NCBI RefSeq assembly: GCF_003014475.1
Contig: NZ_PYGJ01000016.1
Coordinates: forward strand, 44,569 to 108,568
From: Shimia abyssi
Lineage (GTDB): Bacteria > Pseudomonadota > Alphaproteobacteria > Rhodobacterales > Rhodobacteraceae
Direction of reading: 5' to 3'
DNA: 64,000 nt
The notes beneath the pieces are model-generated. The model was not told the origin of the DNA. It worked only from the letters and a program-made list of their open reading frames with translations, and searched no databases. This document shows, in pieces, positions 53,924 to 63,047 of this stretch (the first letter of the stretch is position 1; each line of letters opens with the position of its first letter). The position numbers and the translations under genes were made by a program.

Positions 53924-55246
53924 ATGAAAATCGCGATAATTGGGACGGGTTATGTAGGGTTGGTTTCAGGGGTATGTTTTTCAGATTTCGGGCACAATGT
54001 TGTTTGTGTTGACAAAGATTCAAATAAGATTGACACCTTGAAACGGGGAGATGTGCCAATATACGAACCCGGGCTGGATACGCTCATGCTAAAAAATGTC
54101 GAAGCCGGGCGTCTCAACTTTACCATGGATCTAGAAGGCGCGTTGGATGGAGCTGAGGCTGTGTTCATTGCAGTTGGCACACCGACTCGGCGCGGGGATG
54201 GACATGCGGATTTGACCTATGTAATGGCCGCTGCCGAAGAGATTGCGACAGTGGCTAAGAACTATATCGTGGTTGTGACAAAATCGACGGTTCCAGTCGG
54301 CACCAATCGCAAGGTTAAGCAAACAGTGGCCAAGGCCAATCCGAATCTGGAATTCGACGTCGCTTCAAATCCTGAATTTTTGCGGGAAGGGGCTGCCATC
54401 GACGATTTCATGAAACCTGATCGAGTGGTTGTAGGGGTGCAATCGGAGCGCGCAGCTGAAGTGATGAAAGAAGTCTATCGACCACTTTACCTACGAGATT
54501 TTCCGGTTGTGACCACCGGTTTGGAAAGTGCCGAAATGATTAAATATGCGGCTAATGCATTCCTGGCGGCAAAGATCACTTTTATCAATGAGATTGCCGC
54601 TCTGTGTGAAAAGGTTGGTGCCGATGTGAAGCAGGTTGCGAACGGTATCGGACTCGATAACCGGATCGGCAACAAGTTCCTGCATGCCGGACCGGGCTTC
54701 GGAGGATCGTGTTTTCCTAAAGATACGCGCGCACTTGCGCGGATCGGCCAAGAATATGCCGTACCCATGCAAATCACCGAAACAGTGATTGAGGTAAATG
54801 AGGAAATAAAACGGGGAATGATTGATAAACTTCTCGGTTTGTGCGGCGGTACCTTCAACGGTAAGACCGTCGCTGTCTTGGGCGTTACATTCAAGCCAAA
54901 CACTGACGATATGCGCGAGGCCCCGGCCTTGACCATCGTGCCAGCACTGATAGGAGGGGGAGCCAAGGTGCGTGTCTGTGATCCACAGGGCTATCGTGAG
55001 GGAGCGGAGCTTCTGCCGGGCGTACGTTGGGTAGAGGATGCTTACAAGGCGGCAAATAATACTGATCTTGTGGTGTTGCTGACGGAGTGGAATGAGTTCC
55101 GTGCCCTCGATCTCAAGCGGCTGGCGAATAAAATGAACACCCCTCACATGGCTGATTTGCGTAATATCTACTCTGCAAGGGATGCCAAACGCGCTGGTTT
55201 TGCCGCCTATGGTTCCATCGGGCGCGGTGGGTTCGGAGCAGCGTGA
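53924..55246 (+). CDS. ugd: UDP-glucose 6-dehydrogenase
   Basis: 440-residue NAD-dependent enzyme converting UDP-glucose to UDP-glucuronate. The NAD-binding fold is MKIAIIGTGYVGLVSGVCFS, followed by VPIYEPGLDTLMLKNVEAGR, AVGTPTRRGDGHADLTYV, TKSTVPVGTNRKVKQTV, NPEFLREGAAIDDFMKPDRV and the catalytic Cys motif GPGFGGSCFPKDTRALARIG. The C-terminal UDP-binding domain has AVLGVTFKPNTDDMREAPAL. Length is standard and the ATG follows AAGGGG. It supplies glucuronate for the acidic polysaccharide. Confidence 0.93.
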   Translation: MKIAIIGTGYVGLVSGVCFSDFGHNVVCVDKDSNKIDTLKRGDVPIYEPGLDTLMLKNVEAGRLNFTMDLEGALDGAEAVFIAVGTPTRRGDGHADLTYVMAAAEEIATVAKNYIVVVTKSTVPVGTNRKVKQTVAKANPNLEFDVASNPEFLREGAAIDDFMKPDRVVVGVQSERAAEVMKEVYRPLYLRDFPVVTTGLESAEMIKYAANAFLAAKITFINEIAALCEKVGADVKQVANGIGLDNRIGNKFLHAGPGFGGSCFPKDTRALARIGQEYAVPMQITETVIEVNEEIKRGMIDKLLGLCGGTFNGKTVAVLGVTFKPNTDDMREAPALTIVPALIGGGAKVRVCDPQGYREGAELLPGVRWVEDAYKAANNTDLVVLLTEWNEFRALDLKRLANKMNTPHMADLRNIYSARDAKRAGFAAYGSIGRGGFGAA

Positions 55247-55322
55247 GGGTATCTAGACATAATGGCTGTCGGCTGGAGATTCTGGACTGGACCTACCAAG
55301 TCCGATTAGAGAGAGTGTCGAT

Positions 55323-56744
55323 ATGATCACACCTGTTCTTCTGTGCGGGGGCTCTGGTACCCGTTTGTGGCCTTTGTCACGTAAATCCTATCCGAAGCAG
55401 TTTATGCCCTTGGTTGGGGAAACCACCTTATTTCAAGCCGCTGCACAGCGGCTTTCTGGACCGGATTTCTCGGCGCCGCTGGTGCTAACCAATGCAGACT
55501 TTCGATTCATCGTAGCTGAGCAACTAGCTGAGATCGGCATTGATCCAAGCGCAATCCTGATTGAACCAGAGGGGCGTAACACGGCCCCGGCCGTGCTGGC
55601 TGCTGCACTTTGGCTGGAAAAAAGTGACCCCGATGGGCTTATGCTTGTGACTCCATCAGATCATGTTGTGTTTGATGCATCAGCATTTCGCGCAGCTGTG
55701 TTGGTTGGTTCTGAGGCTGTGCGAGCTGGACAAATTGTGACCTTTGGCATCAAGCCTACACATGGGGAGACGGGATATGGGTATCTCGAACTGGCAGAGC
55801 CCCCAGGGAACCACGTTGAACAGGTCATACCGTTGAGACGGTTTGTTGAAAAGCCTGATGCTGAGCTTGCTGAAGAGATGCTTGCGGCCGGAACTTACCT
55901 CTGGAACGCAGGCATTTTCTTGTTTTCTGTTAAGTCTATTCTGGCGGCGTTTGAAGCCTACGCTCCTGAGTTGGTGGGGCCGGTACGCGCTGCTGTGGAT
56001 GGGGGCAGTCCCGATTTGGATTTTTTGCGTCTTGATCCTGAGGCATGGAGCGGTGTTAAGGACATTTCTATCGACTATGCGATAATGGAGGCAGCTGATA
56101 ATTTGAGCGTTGTGCCTTTTGCGGCTGGCTGGTCTGATCTTGGTGGCTGGGACGCGGTCTGGAGGGAAACCGTTCAGGAAAAAAACGGGGTGGCCACTTC
56201 CGGACCTGTGACGACCATAGACTGTCAAGATTCGTTACTGCGGTCGGAGGACGAAGCGCTCGAGGTCGTTGGCATTGGTTTGCGTAACATCATCACCGTA
56301 GCAATGCCAGATGCCGTGCTAGTGGCAGATGCAGCGCGTGCGCAAGACGTGAAGCTGGCTGTGGCCGCTCTTAAAGGCAAGTCGGTAAAACAAGCAACAA
56401 CCTTCCCAAAGGATCACCGCCCATGGGGGTGGTTTGAATGCCTTGCCATTGGCGATAGATTCCAAGTGAAGCGCATTCACGTCCATCCTGGCGGGGTGCT
56501 ATCGCTGCAAAAACATCACCATCGATCCGAACACTGGATTGTGGTTGAGGGGACTGCCAAGGTTACAGTAGATAACAATGTGAAACTGGTGAGTGAGAAC
56601 GAAAGCATCTATATCCCACTTGGGTCCACGCACCGTATGGAAAATCCTGGCAAGGTGCCCATGGTGCTTATCGAAGTGCAAACAGGGGCCTACCTTGGCG
56701 AAGACGATATCGTACGCTACGAGGATGTGTATGCGCGAGAATAG
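55323..56744 (+). CDS. manC: Mannose-1-phosphate guanylyltransferase / mannose-6-phosphate isomerase
   Basis: 473-residue bifunctional enzyme of the type II PMI-GMP class (ManC/AlgA/XanB) that makes GDP-mannose. The N-terminal nucleotidyltransferase has LLCGGSGTRLWPLSRKSYPK and the sugar-binding segment GRNTAPAVLAAALWLE. The acceptor region has RRFVEKPDAELAEEMLAAG and LWNAGIFLFSVKSILAAFEA. The C-terminal cupin isomerase has the zinc-binding GGVLSLQKHHHRSEHWIVVE and VSENESIYIPLGSTHRMENP. Full length; ATG start 76 bases after ugd, so the two are probably co-transcribed. Confidence 0.92.
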   Translation: MITPVLLCGGSGTRLWPLSRKSYPKQFMPLVGETTLFQAAAQRLSGPDFSAPLVLTNADFRFIVAEQLAEIGIDPSAILIEPEGRNTAPAVLAAALWLEKSDPDGLMLVTPSDHVVFDASAFRAAVLVGSEAVRAGQIVTFGIKPTHGETGYGYLELAEPPGNHVEQVIPLRRFVEKPDAELAEEMLAAGTYLWNAGIFLFSVKSILAAFEAYAPELVGPVRAAVDGGSPDLDFLRLDPEAWSGVKDISIDYAIMEAADNLSVVPFAAGWSDLGGWDAVWRETVQEKNGVATSGPVTTIDCQDSLLRSEDEALEVVGIGLRNIITVAMPDAVLVADAARAQDVKLAVAALKGKSVKQATTFPKDHRPWGWFECLAIGDRFQVKRIHVHPGGVLSLQKHHHRSEHWIVVEGTAKVTVDNNVKLVSENESIYIPLGSTHRMENPGKVPMVLIEVQTGAYLGEDDIVRYEDVYARE

Positions 56745-56912
56745 AGGTTGCCGTCTATCTCGGAAGATTTTCAGAATACCAAGTCCCGACCTCGGAGGTT
56801 TTTTCGGCAGGCTCGGAGCAAAGGATTGTGTCTGTCTCTTGCCGACACCGGAACGAAACACGAGTTTCCTTCGCCATTTTCCCCAAGACAAAAGTAGTTT
56901 GGGAGGCACCAT

Positions 56913-58301
56913 TTGTTCCTGAGGAAGCTGATCAAGGCGCTAAGGTATTGTCGACTGCCCAGACTGGATCAAGACGCGAAAATTTTGGCCGCTTGTTATA
57001 ATAATCAGGATCCACCGCGTGGAGAAGACCTGTCATCCTATGACGAGGCGCCGCTGGAGTGGAAAATCCTTCATTTTGGCAGACAAGCACGGAAGGGCAT
57101 CTTTTGTCCTAAGCTGCGCGATGCATTACTTCGCATCGTGGAGCATAAAGAAATTCCAGTTCCAAAATCTGATGCTGCCGTCATTGAGATCAGCTGGATA
57201 TTGATGTCGCAAAAACACTGGCCAGGTCTGTTTAGTCTGTTGGGGGAGCTTGAACTCGCACAATTTGAGAGGGTGCCTTACCATCTCAAGGATTTTTATT
57301 TTCTGGCGTTTGTCCGCCTCCAAACGACGCGGATCGTCGAGGGTATGCAAAAAGAAGCATTTCTTGTAGATGCCGCCTCGGTATTGGCGCGACTAAAAAA
57401 AACATGTGTCAGGGATGAAGGCCGCCAGAGACAGGAGATTTATCAGGCGCTTATAAACCATATGGCTGGGCTTCATGAAGAAGCCCGGATGGTGCTATGC
57501 TCAGCACCATGGACGTTGCCCTTTCTAGGTCAGTTTGAAAGCATTCGGAGTATCCACGCACCAGTTTTTGTTCAAAAGGCCGATCAGACCCCGCCCTTTA
57601 AAATCCACAGCCAACCCGGCGGCTCAGCGGCATTGGTTTCAGTGGATGAAGTATATTTTAAAAGATATTTCCAGAGATTTCTCCGCGTTTTCGAAGAACA
57701 CAATTCTGGTGAAGCCCTGCATCTGCACTGTATCGGGTTCGACCCTACATCGGTTCTTGAGGAAACCAAAACACGTGTGCGAATTGGGTACTCGGTTGAT
57801 CGGCGGCCGTTGGCGTGCCTTAGCCAAAGAGATCGCTACGGATATTATGCCATTTCACGCTACCTTTATCTGCCACATTATCTGGAAATCTACGATGAGA
57901 TCATGGTGCTCGATATCGATGGGCGGGTTTTGCAAAACATTGCTGTTATAGGGGAATCCAGACCAGATGCTGAAGTAATCATCGGGGGCAAACTTCTGAC
58001 AAAAAATAGGTGTTTGTTTCGCCTGCCGTGGGAAGCCCTCCCCGCAAATGCGATGTTTTTTTCTAAAACACCCGGAGCACGCGATTTTGCCCGATATGTG
58101 TCGAGCTATCTTGAGGCGTGCCTAAATAGTGTGTCGGACACTAACAGCCTTTGGTATTCAGACCAGAACGCACTCTTCTATGCATGGCTCGACACGAGAA
58201 AGCATGTCCAATTTCGCCATTTTTCCGCACCTCCTTTCAAACAGGCCATGTCTTGGAAGCTTTTTGAGGGGCATGCTGGAAAGTCCCGATTCATGGGGTA
58301 A
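56913..58301 (+). CDS. Glycosyltransferase-like protein with helical N-terminus
   Basis: 462-residue protein. The first ~210 residues are helical (LRIVEHKEIPVPKSDAAVIE, FEQ-type amphipathic repeats), like TPR-style repeats. The C-terminal ~230 residues look like a GT-A nucleotide-sugar transferase: a DxD-like motif in EIYDEIMVLDIDGRVLQNI and a distal SDTNSLWYSDQNALFYAWLD, a pattern seen in GT8-type and related enzymes. The start is a TTG with GGGAGGC seven bases upstream. Same direction as ugd and manC after a 168-base gap. Assignment is by motif pattern only. Confidence 0.6.
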   Translation: MFLRKLIKALRYCRLPRLDQDAKILAACYNNQDPPRGEDLSSYDEAPLEWKILHFGRQARKGIFCPKLRDALLRIVEHKEIPVPKSDAAVIEISWILMSQKHWPGLFSLLGELELAQFERVPYHLKDFYFLAFVRLQTTRIVEGMQKEAFLVDAASVLARLKKTCVRDEGRQRQEIYQALINHMAGLHEEARMVLCSAPWTLPFLGQFESIRSIHAPVFVQKADQTPPFKIHSQPGGSAALVSVDEVYFKRYFQRFLRVFEEHNSGEALHLHCIGFDPTSVLEETKTRVRIGYSVDRRPLACLSQRDRYGYYAISRYLYLPHYLEIYDEIMVLDIDGRVLQNIAVIGESRPDAEVIIGGKLLTKNRCLFRLPWEALPANAMFFSKTPGARDFARYVSSYLEACLNSVSDTNSLWYSDQNALFYAWLDTRKHVQFRHFSAPPFKQAMSWKLFEGHAGKSRFMG

Positions 58302-58489
58302 TTGGCTTTTGACGGCACACCCGCAAGCGCAAATGTTGTCGCTTACTGGGTTTGGCATGGGGTTAACGTCGAGCAGAGAAATGGACGGCTTTTTTTGCTG
58401 CATGCGACACTACAACGAAGCCGCTGCCGTGGCAGAGCATTGCTTCGCCGCATAACAATAGGCTCTCAATATATTTAGTGCAGTTGGCT

Positions 58490-59344
58490 TTATTCAGAGC
58501 GTTTCGTGGAGAGTGCGTCCACAAAAGACGCAACTGGTATACTGAGGCCGATATTTCTCAATCCGCTGGACGCGACCCCGGATAGAACTCCAATCACCTT
58601 TGTCTCCCCGTTTTCGGTGACTAGGAGCGGCGCGCCGGAATCGCCTGACATCGCGGAACACTGATGGAGTATGGTGGCGTGATTCGGACGGTAGCGCGCT
58701 TCTCCACAGTCATGTGCAACAGACAGCACGTGCTCTCGTAGTCCGGCATATCCTGCCAATACCACTTTTTGGTTGGGCCATTCCTCGGCGCTCAACTGTC
58801 TTAGTGGCAAGAAACCAACCTCCAATCCAACTGGGTCTTCCAAGAGCAATAAAGCCCAGTCCTGGCTAACAGCAGAGGAAAAATTACGGCTCTGCGTATC
58901 ATTAACGGGGTCCAGAATGTAATCCACAACAGCTGAAACTGCCGTGGCTGCCCCTCTTTGATATCCGGCGACGAACCGGAGGCTTTGCGCCGGTATCCAA
59001 GATTTCCTAGGCTGATTATATAAGCAGTGAGCGGCGGTCAGAACAACGTGGCTGGAAATGAGCACACCTGTGCAATGGCTTCGAACCTGTGTGCTTGCAA
59101 AATTCACACGCCCAATAGCGCGCCAAGGCATTTGGGTCGCGTCGACGATTTCCCTGTTGCGGATAGCTGCACATCCCGCACTTAGTTTATTTCCCATCCT
59201 GCATATTGGGGAGAGCGTGCTTTCATAGACATTTTTGCGTAGCAAGCCAGAGTTCGGTTTCAGGGGGGAATCTGCGGCCGCTGCATGCATGACGACCCCA
59301 AGGGAAAGCAAACAACACACAACATATATGCGCAGGATCTTCAC
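58490..59344 (-). CDS. Secreted trypsin-like (S1) serine protease
   Basis: 284-residue protease with a Sec signal peptide (about residues 1-23, IYVVCCLLSLGVVMHAAAA). The mature part carries the S1 catalytic triad: His in VVLTAAHCLYN, Asp in AVSQDWALLLLEDP, and Ser in CSAMSGDSGAPLLVTENG. Cysteines flanking the triad suggest disulfides (SHCTG / TAAHC). Single-gene unit, convergent with the glycosyltransferase-like gene before it. It may process surface or RTX proteins; there is no direct evidence. Confidence 0.9.
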   Translation of the reverse strand: MKILRIYVVCCLLSLGVVMHAAAADSPLKPNSGLLRKNVYESTLSPICRMGNKLSAGCAAIRNREIVDATQMPWRAIGRVNFASTQVRSHCTGVLISSHVVLTAAHCLYNQPRKSWIPAQSLRFVAGYQRGAATAVSAVVDYILDPVNDTQSRNFSSAVSQDWALLLLEDPVGLEVGFLPLRQLSAEEWPNQKVVLAGYAGLREHVLSVAHDCGEARYRPNHATILHQCSAMSGDSGAPLLVTENGETKVIGVLSGVASSGLRNIGLSIPVASFVDALSTKRSE

Positions 59345-59403
59345 GGGGTTTGTCGCTCCTATACAGGCTTTACCAGATGATCATGCGGTCATTTATGCCG
59401 TGT

Positions 59404-59892
59404 TTAATGCCTCACACGTGTTCTGATGACAGGTGGTTTCTTCCCAAAACTGAATACATGCTTTCTGTTTGTTTGACACACTCGTCTATGCCGACCAGCG
59501 ATATAGCTGATTCTCTTGTCCTGATTCAGACAAACCGGACAGATGTAGTGAATGGGCTGTTCGTCGACCATGTGGTCTTTAATACGAAATACATAGTCCC
59601 CTTCGGCGGTTTCGACCATCTCGTAGCGTGCCTTCTCTTGTTCGAAGGCGACGTTTTCATGAAATTTCCGGTTCAGGTTTTTAACTACTTCGTAGAGCTG
59701 CGTGTTTGTGATGTTGGCTGTTGTGAGTTCAACCACCAACTGGGCAATTAGTTCTGCGAGAGCGCCTTCAACCTCAACGCTGCCGTAGTTCAGCTGAGTC
59801 TCAACTGCCCTGATGGTTTTGGTTGCTTTGTCTGAAATGCCAACAGCGCTGGATGCCAGTCCTAGCGCCTCTTGAATTTGTGTGTGATCCAT
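59404..59892 (-). CDS. Hypothetical protein with a C-terminal zinc-ribbon-like motif
   Basis: 162-residue protein I do not recognise by family. The N-terminal ~110 residues are helical (LGLASSAVGISDKATKTIRA, ALAELIAQLVVELTTANITN, LYEVVKNLNRKFHENVAF), with a possible coiled coil. The C-terminal ~50 residues contain YICPVCLNQDKRISYIAGRH and RVCQTNRKHV, fitting a small zinc ribbon (CxxC and HxxxC). ATG start at 59892. It might be a cytoplasmic nucleic-acid or chromatin-related protein; this is speculation. Confidence 0.6.
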   Translation of the reverse strand: MDHTQIQEALGLASSAVGISDKATKTIRAVETQLNYGSVEVEGALAELIAQLVVELTTANITNTQLYEVVKNLNRKFHENVAFEQEKARYEMVETAEGDYVFRIKDHMVDEQPIHYICPVCLNQDKRISYIAGRHRRVCQTNRKHVFSFGKKPPVIRTRVRH

Positions 59893-60517
59893 TCAGCACT
59901 CTCTCCTGTCCCGTCGAAGTTGGGTAGTACTTCCAAAAGATTGAAAATTTGCAATCAGCTTGCGGTGCTTGTTCTCAGGGTTAATGATAATCAGTCTTAT
60001 GATCGACTGAAAGATACTGATAGTGACTGCCGGTTTATTTTGTGGATAGGAATTGTTCCTCGCCACACATCTCAATTCAAGCCGTCACCATGTCAAAGGC
60101 CTGAGCTACTCCCCATTTGTTGGACAGTATCTAACGTAAATTAAGCTACTCTCTGCTCCTGCTGATCGGGTTTGGTTTCGTCGTTTCTCAGCCAGTAGAC
60201 CACGGCTGGGGGTTTGCCGCCAAGGGCAGAATGCGGACGTTTGTGGTTGTAAAAGTCGAACCATTTTCTGACGCCAGCTTTGGCCTCTGATCCGGTCTCC
60301 CACGCGTGCAGATAGACGCATTCGTATTTCAGGTGGGGCTGATCAGCCGCGGAGGCGGGCTAGCTCCTGAAAAGCGGACACAGGCATGTTTTCTATTTTT
60401 GGGATGATGGCCAAAAGCAAAAAGTAGTGGCGTCATATCCATTAGTCTTATTGGGCTAGGAAACATCAAGGATGTGATGATACGTAGCATTCCACTAGTT
60501 ATTCACAAAGAGGCTTC
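59893..60517. other. Spacer with IS debris
   Basis: 625 bases between the zinc-ribbon-like gene and rmlC. It contains an IS3 OrfB tail (60141-60345) and an IS-end-like segment at 60360-60382 (GGGCTAGCTCCTGAAAAGCG) similar to one at 27660. No other gene seen. The rmlC promoter must lie in the last ~150 bases, but no strong -35/-10 pair is evident. Confidence 0.5.
60141..60345 (-). pseudogene. IS3-family OrfB C-terminal remnant
   Basis: The minus strand reads LKYECVYLHAWETGSEAKAG, then WFDFYNHKRPHSALGGKPPA and VVYWLRNDETKPDQQEQ before a stop at 60141-60143. This is the end of an IS3-type OrfB. The 5' side breaks off at GATCAGCCCCAC, which resembles the repeat found at 19978 and 48411, suggesting that another IS inserted or recombined here. 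Confidence 0.8.
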
Positions 60518-61111
60518 ATGGAATGCTCTGGAATGTTAATTGAACGCTCTTCTTTGCCTGCTGTCCTAATTCTCACGCCTGATCGCTTTGAGGACAAGAG
60601 GGGATACTTTTCCGAAACCTGGAATCGAAAAACTTTGGTCGACGCTGGGGTTGACCTAGATTTCGTGCAGGATAACCAATCGTTTTCAGCACAGGTCGGA
60701 ACGGTTCGCGGTTTGCATTTTCAAGCCCCCCCACACGCGCAGGATAAACTTGTTCGGTGTAGCCAGGGTGCAATATTTGACGTCGCTTTGGACATTCGTT
60801 GCGGCAGTCCTACATATGGGCATTGGGTCGGGGTTGAACTTAATGCTGCAAATGGCCGACAGCTCCTAATTCCTAAGGGGTTTTTGCATGGGTTTGTTAC
60901 ACGGGAACCTGCGAGTGTGGTGCAATATCGGTGCACGGACTATTATTCCCCTACGCAGGAAGGCGCCGTGGTCTTTGACGATCCCGATCTTGGGGTTGAT
61001 TGGCTTCTGAGTGGAGAGCCTATTTTGTCGCCAAGGGATTCCTCAGCACCGTGTTTTGCCGATGTTGAAAGCCCGTTTTCTTGGACAGGTCCGCTGCCTT
61101 GGGAGGATTAG
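60518..61111 (+). CDS. rmlC: dTDP-4-dehydrorhamnose 3,5-epimerase
   Basis: 197-residue cupin enzyme, the third step of dTDP-L-rhamnose synthesis. Family marks are DRFEDKRGYFSETWNRK, DNQSFSAQVGTVRGLHFQAP with the catalytic His, and GFLHGFVTREPASVVQYRCT, DYYSPTQEGAVVFDDPDLGV with the catalytic Tyr region. The ATG at 60518 has AGAGGC five bases upstream; an ATG at 60533 is the alternative. First gene of rmlCBDA; rmlB starts 5 bases after its stop. Confidence 0.93.
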   Translation: MECSGMLIERSSLPAVLILTPDRFEDKRGYFSETWNRKTLVDAGVDLDFVQDNQSFSAQVGTVRGLHFQAPPHAQDKLVRCSQGAIFDVALDIRCGSPTYGHWVGVELNAANGRQLLIPKGFLHGFVTREPASVVQYRCTDYYSPTQEGAVVFDDPDLGVDWLLSGEPILSPRDSSAPCFADVESPFSWTGPLPWED

Positions 61112-61116
61112 AGCGT

Positions 61117-62187
61117 ATGAGATTAATTGTTACGGGCGGTGCCGGGTTTATTGGGTCAGCTGTGGTGCGCATGGCCGTGGACAAAGGGCATGATGTGCTC
61201 AATATAGACGCACTTACTTATGCGGCCTGTCTGGAAAACCTTGGCCCCGTTCAGAAGCATCCACGATATGCCTTTCTGAAAGCGGATATCCGGGACCATG
61301 CGGCAATGGCCTCGGCGTTTGCAGACTTCAATCCCAACGCGGTTTTGCATCTGGCGGCGGAAACACATGTTGATCGCTCCATTGATGGCCCGGATTTGTT
61401 TGTGGACACCAACGTTGCCGGAACATGTACTTTGCTTGGGGTTGCCCGGGATTGGTGGGAGTCGGTCGGGCGCCCCAGCTTTCGGTTTCATCATATTTCG
61501 ACAGACGAAGTATTTGGTTCACTTGGGCCGGAAGGGCTTTTTTCTGAAGAAACCCCTTATACTCCGCGCAGTCCTTACGCAGCTTCAAAAGCAAGTTCGG
61601 ATCATCTGGTGCGTGCTTGGTACGAGACCTACGATCTGCCGGTGGTTCTGAGCAACTGCTCCAACAACTATGGTCCCTACCAGTTCCCAGAAAAGCTCAT
61701 ACCACTGGTCATCATCAAAGCCATTTCCGGTGAGCCTATTCCTGTCTATGGGAACGGAGGCAATGTGCGGGATTGGCTCAATTTGGAAGATCATGTGGAT
61801 GCCCTATTCACAGTTCTTGAGCATGGGAAAACTGGCAGATCCTATAATATCGGAGGTGAAGCCGAGATGCGGAATTTGGATCTCGTAAACCATATATGTT
61901 CTATTCTTGATGAGAAGCGTCCTATAGAGCGACCTTACCGGGAGCAAATCACGTTTGTCGCGGATCGACCAGGGCATGACAAGCGCTATGCCATGGATAT
62001 CACGCGAATCCGCACTGAGTTGGGATGGCGGCCAAGGGTGTCACTTGCACAGGGACTTGAAAAAACCATCGCTTGGTATCTCGATAATGAAGCTTGGTGG
62101 CGACCTTTGCTAGAACGGGAGGGAGCCAGTCAACGCCTTGGCATGAAGGCAGAATCTTTCGCGGCTGACGTTGAGCAGCGCGCGTAG
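61117..62187 (+). CDS. rmlB: dTDP-glucose 4,6-dehydratase
   Basis: 356-residue extended SDR enzyme, the second step of dTDP-L-rhamnose synthesis. NAD-binding motif LIVTGGAGFIGSAVVRMAVD, HLAAETHVDRSIDGPDLFVD, TDEVFGSLGPEGLFSEETPY (with the family's active-site Asp/Glu pair), and the catalytic YAASKASSDHLVRAWYETYD. The RPGHDKRYAMDITRIRTELG motif near the C-terminus is typical. I used the ATG at 61117; the frame opens upstream inside rmlC. Its stop overlaps the rmlD start by one base (TAGTG). Confidence 0.95.
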   Translation: MRLIVTGGAGFIGSAVVRMAVDKGHDVLNIDALTYAACLENLGPVQKHPRYAFLKADIRDHAAMASAFADFNPNAVLHLAAETHVDRSIDGPDLFVDTNVAGTCTLLGVARDWWESVGRPSFRFHHISTDEVFGSLGPEGLFSEETPYTPRSPYAASKASSDHLVRAWYETYDLPVVLSNCSNNYGPYQFPEKLIPLVIIKAISGEPIPVYGNGGNVRDWLNLEDHVDALFTVLEHGKTGRSYNIGGEAEMRNLDLVNHICSILDEKRPIERPYREQITFVADRPGHDKRYAMDITRIRTELGWRPRVSLAQGLEKTIAWYLDNEAWWRPLLEREGASQRLGMKAESFAADVEQRA

Positions 62188-63047
62188 TGAAGTTTCTAGT
62201 TTTTGGACAGACCGGCCAAGTAGGAGCCGAATTAGCCGCTTTGGAGCATGTCCTGTGCCTTGATCGCACCGACGCAGATTTGTCCGATCCCGAAGCATGT
62301 GCGCGCACTATCCAAACGCAGGCACCGGACGCTGTCATTAACGCTGCGGCCTATACCAATGTGGACGCTGTCGAAAACGATCCCGCGCTGGCGCACGTCG
62401 TGAATGCCGAAGCTCCGGCACGAATGGCCCGGGAATGTGCCGGTCTGTCCATTCCCTTCATTTCGATTTCCACGGATTATGTTTTTGACGGGCGGGGGTC
62501 CCGCCCCTACACTCCAGATGATGCACCAGCACCACTTAATGTCTATGGAAGCTCCAAGCTCTCCGGTGAGCGTGCAATCCTCCAAGAAGGGGGGTGCGGA
62601 ACCATTCTACGCACTTCTTGGGTTTTTTCGTCACACGGCAGAAACTTCGTGAAAACAATGTTGCGGCTTGGTCAGGAGAACCAGAAACTGGAGATCGTGT
62701 CCGACCAAGTGGGCGGTCCTACACCCGCGCGCGATATCGCGATGGCGTGCTACACAATGGCAGGGGCTCTAATTATTCAACCGCAAAAGGCAGGTATCTA
62801 CCATTTTTCAGGATACCCGGATACAAGCTGGGCAGATCTTGCCCGGGAAACGTTTTCCCAAGCTGGCCTTGATTGCCGGGTGCGGGACATTCAATCCCAA
62901 TCTTATCGGACCCCAGCAACACGCCCTCTCAACTCAAGGTTAGATTGCACAGAGATCCAGGAAGTATTCGGTATTGAGAGGCCGGATTGGCGTATGGGCC
63001 TGGCAGAAATTCTGTCAGAACTTGAAAAGGACTTCCCTGATGAGTGA
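62187..63047 (+). CDS. rmlD: dTDP-4-dehydrorhamnose reductase
   Basis: 286-residue SDR enzyme, the last step to dTDP-L-rhamnose. NAD(P)-binding motif FLVFGQTGQVGAELAAL, family stretch DAVINAAAYTNVDAVENDPA, FISISTDYVFDGRGSRPYTP, and the catalytic YGSSKLSGERAILQE. The closing RPLNSRLDCTEIQEVFGIER is typical. GTG start at 62187 coupled to the rmlB stop; its own stop overlaps rmlA by 8 bases. Confidence 0.94.
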   Translation: MKFLVFGQTGQVGAELAALEHVLCLDRTDADLSDPEACARTIQTQAPDAVINAAAYTNVDAVENDPALAHVVNAEAPARMARECAGLSIPFISISTDYVFDGRGSRPYTPDDAPAPLNVYGSSKLSGERAILQEGGCGTILRTSWVFSSHGRNFVKTMLRLGQENQKLEIVSDQVGGPTPARDIAMACYTMAGALIIQPQKAGIYHFSGYPDTSWADLARETFSQAGLDCRVRDIQSQSYRTPATRPLNSRLDCTEIQEVFGIERPDWRMGLAEILSELEKDFPDE

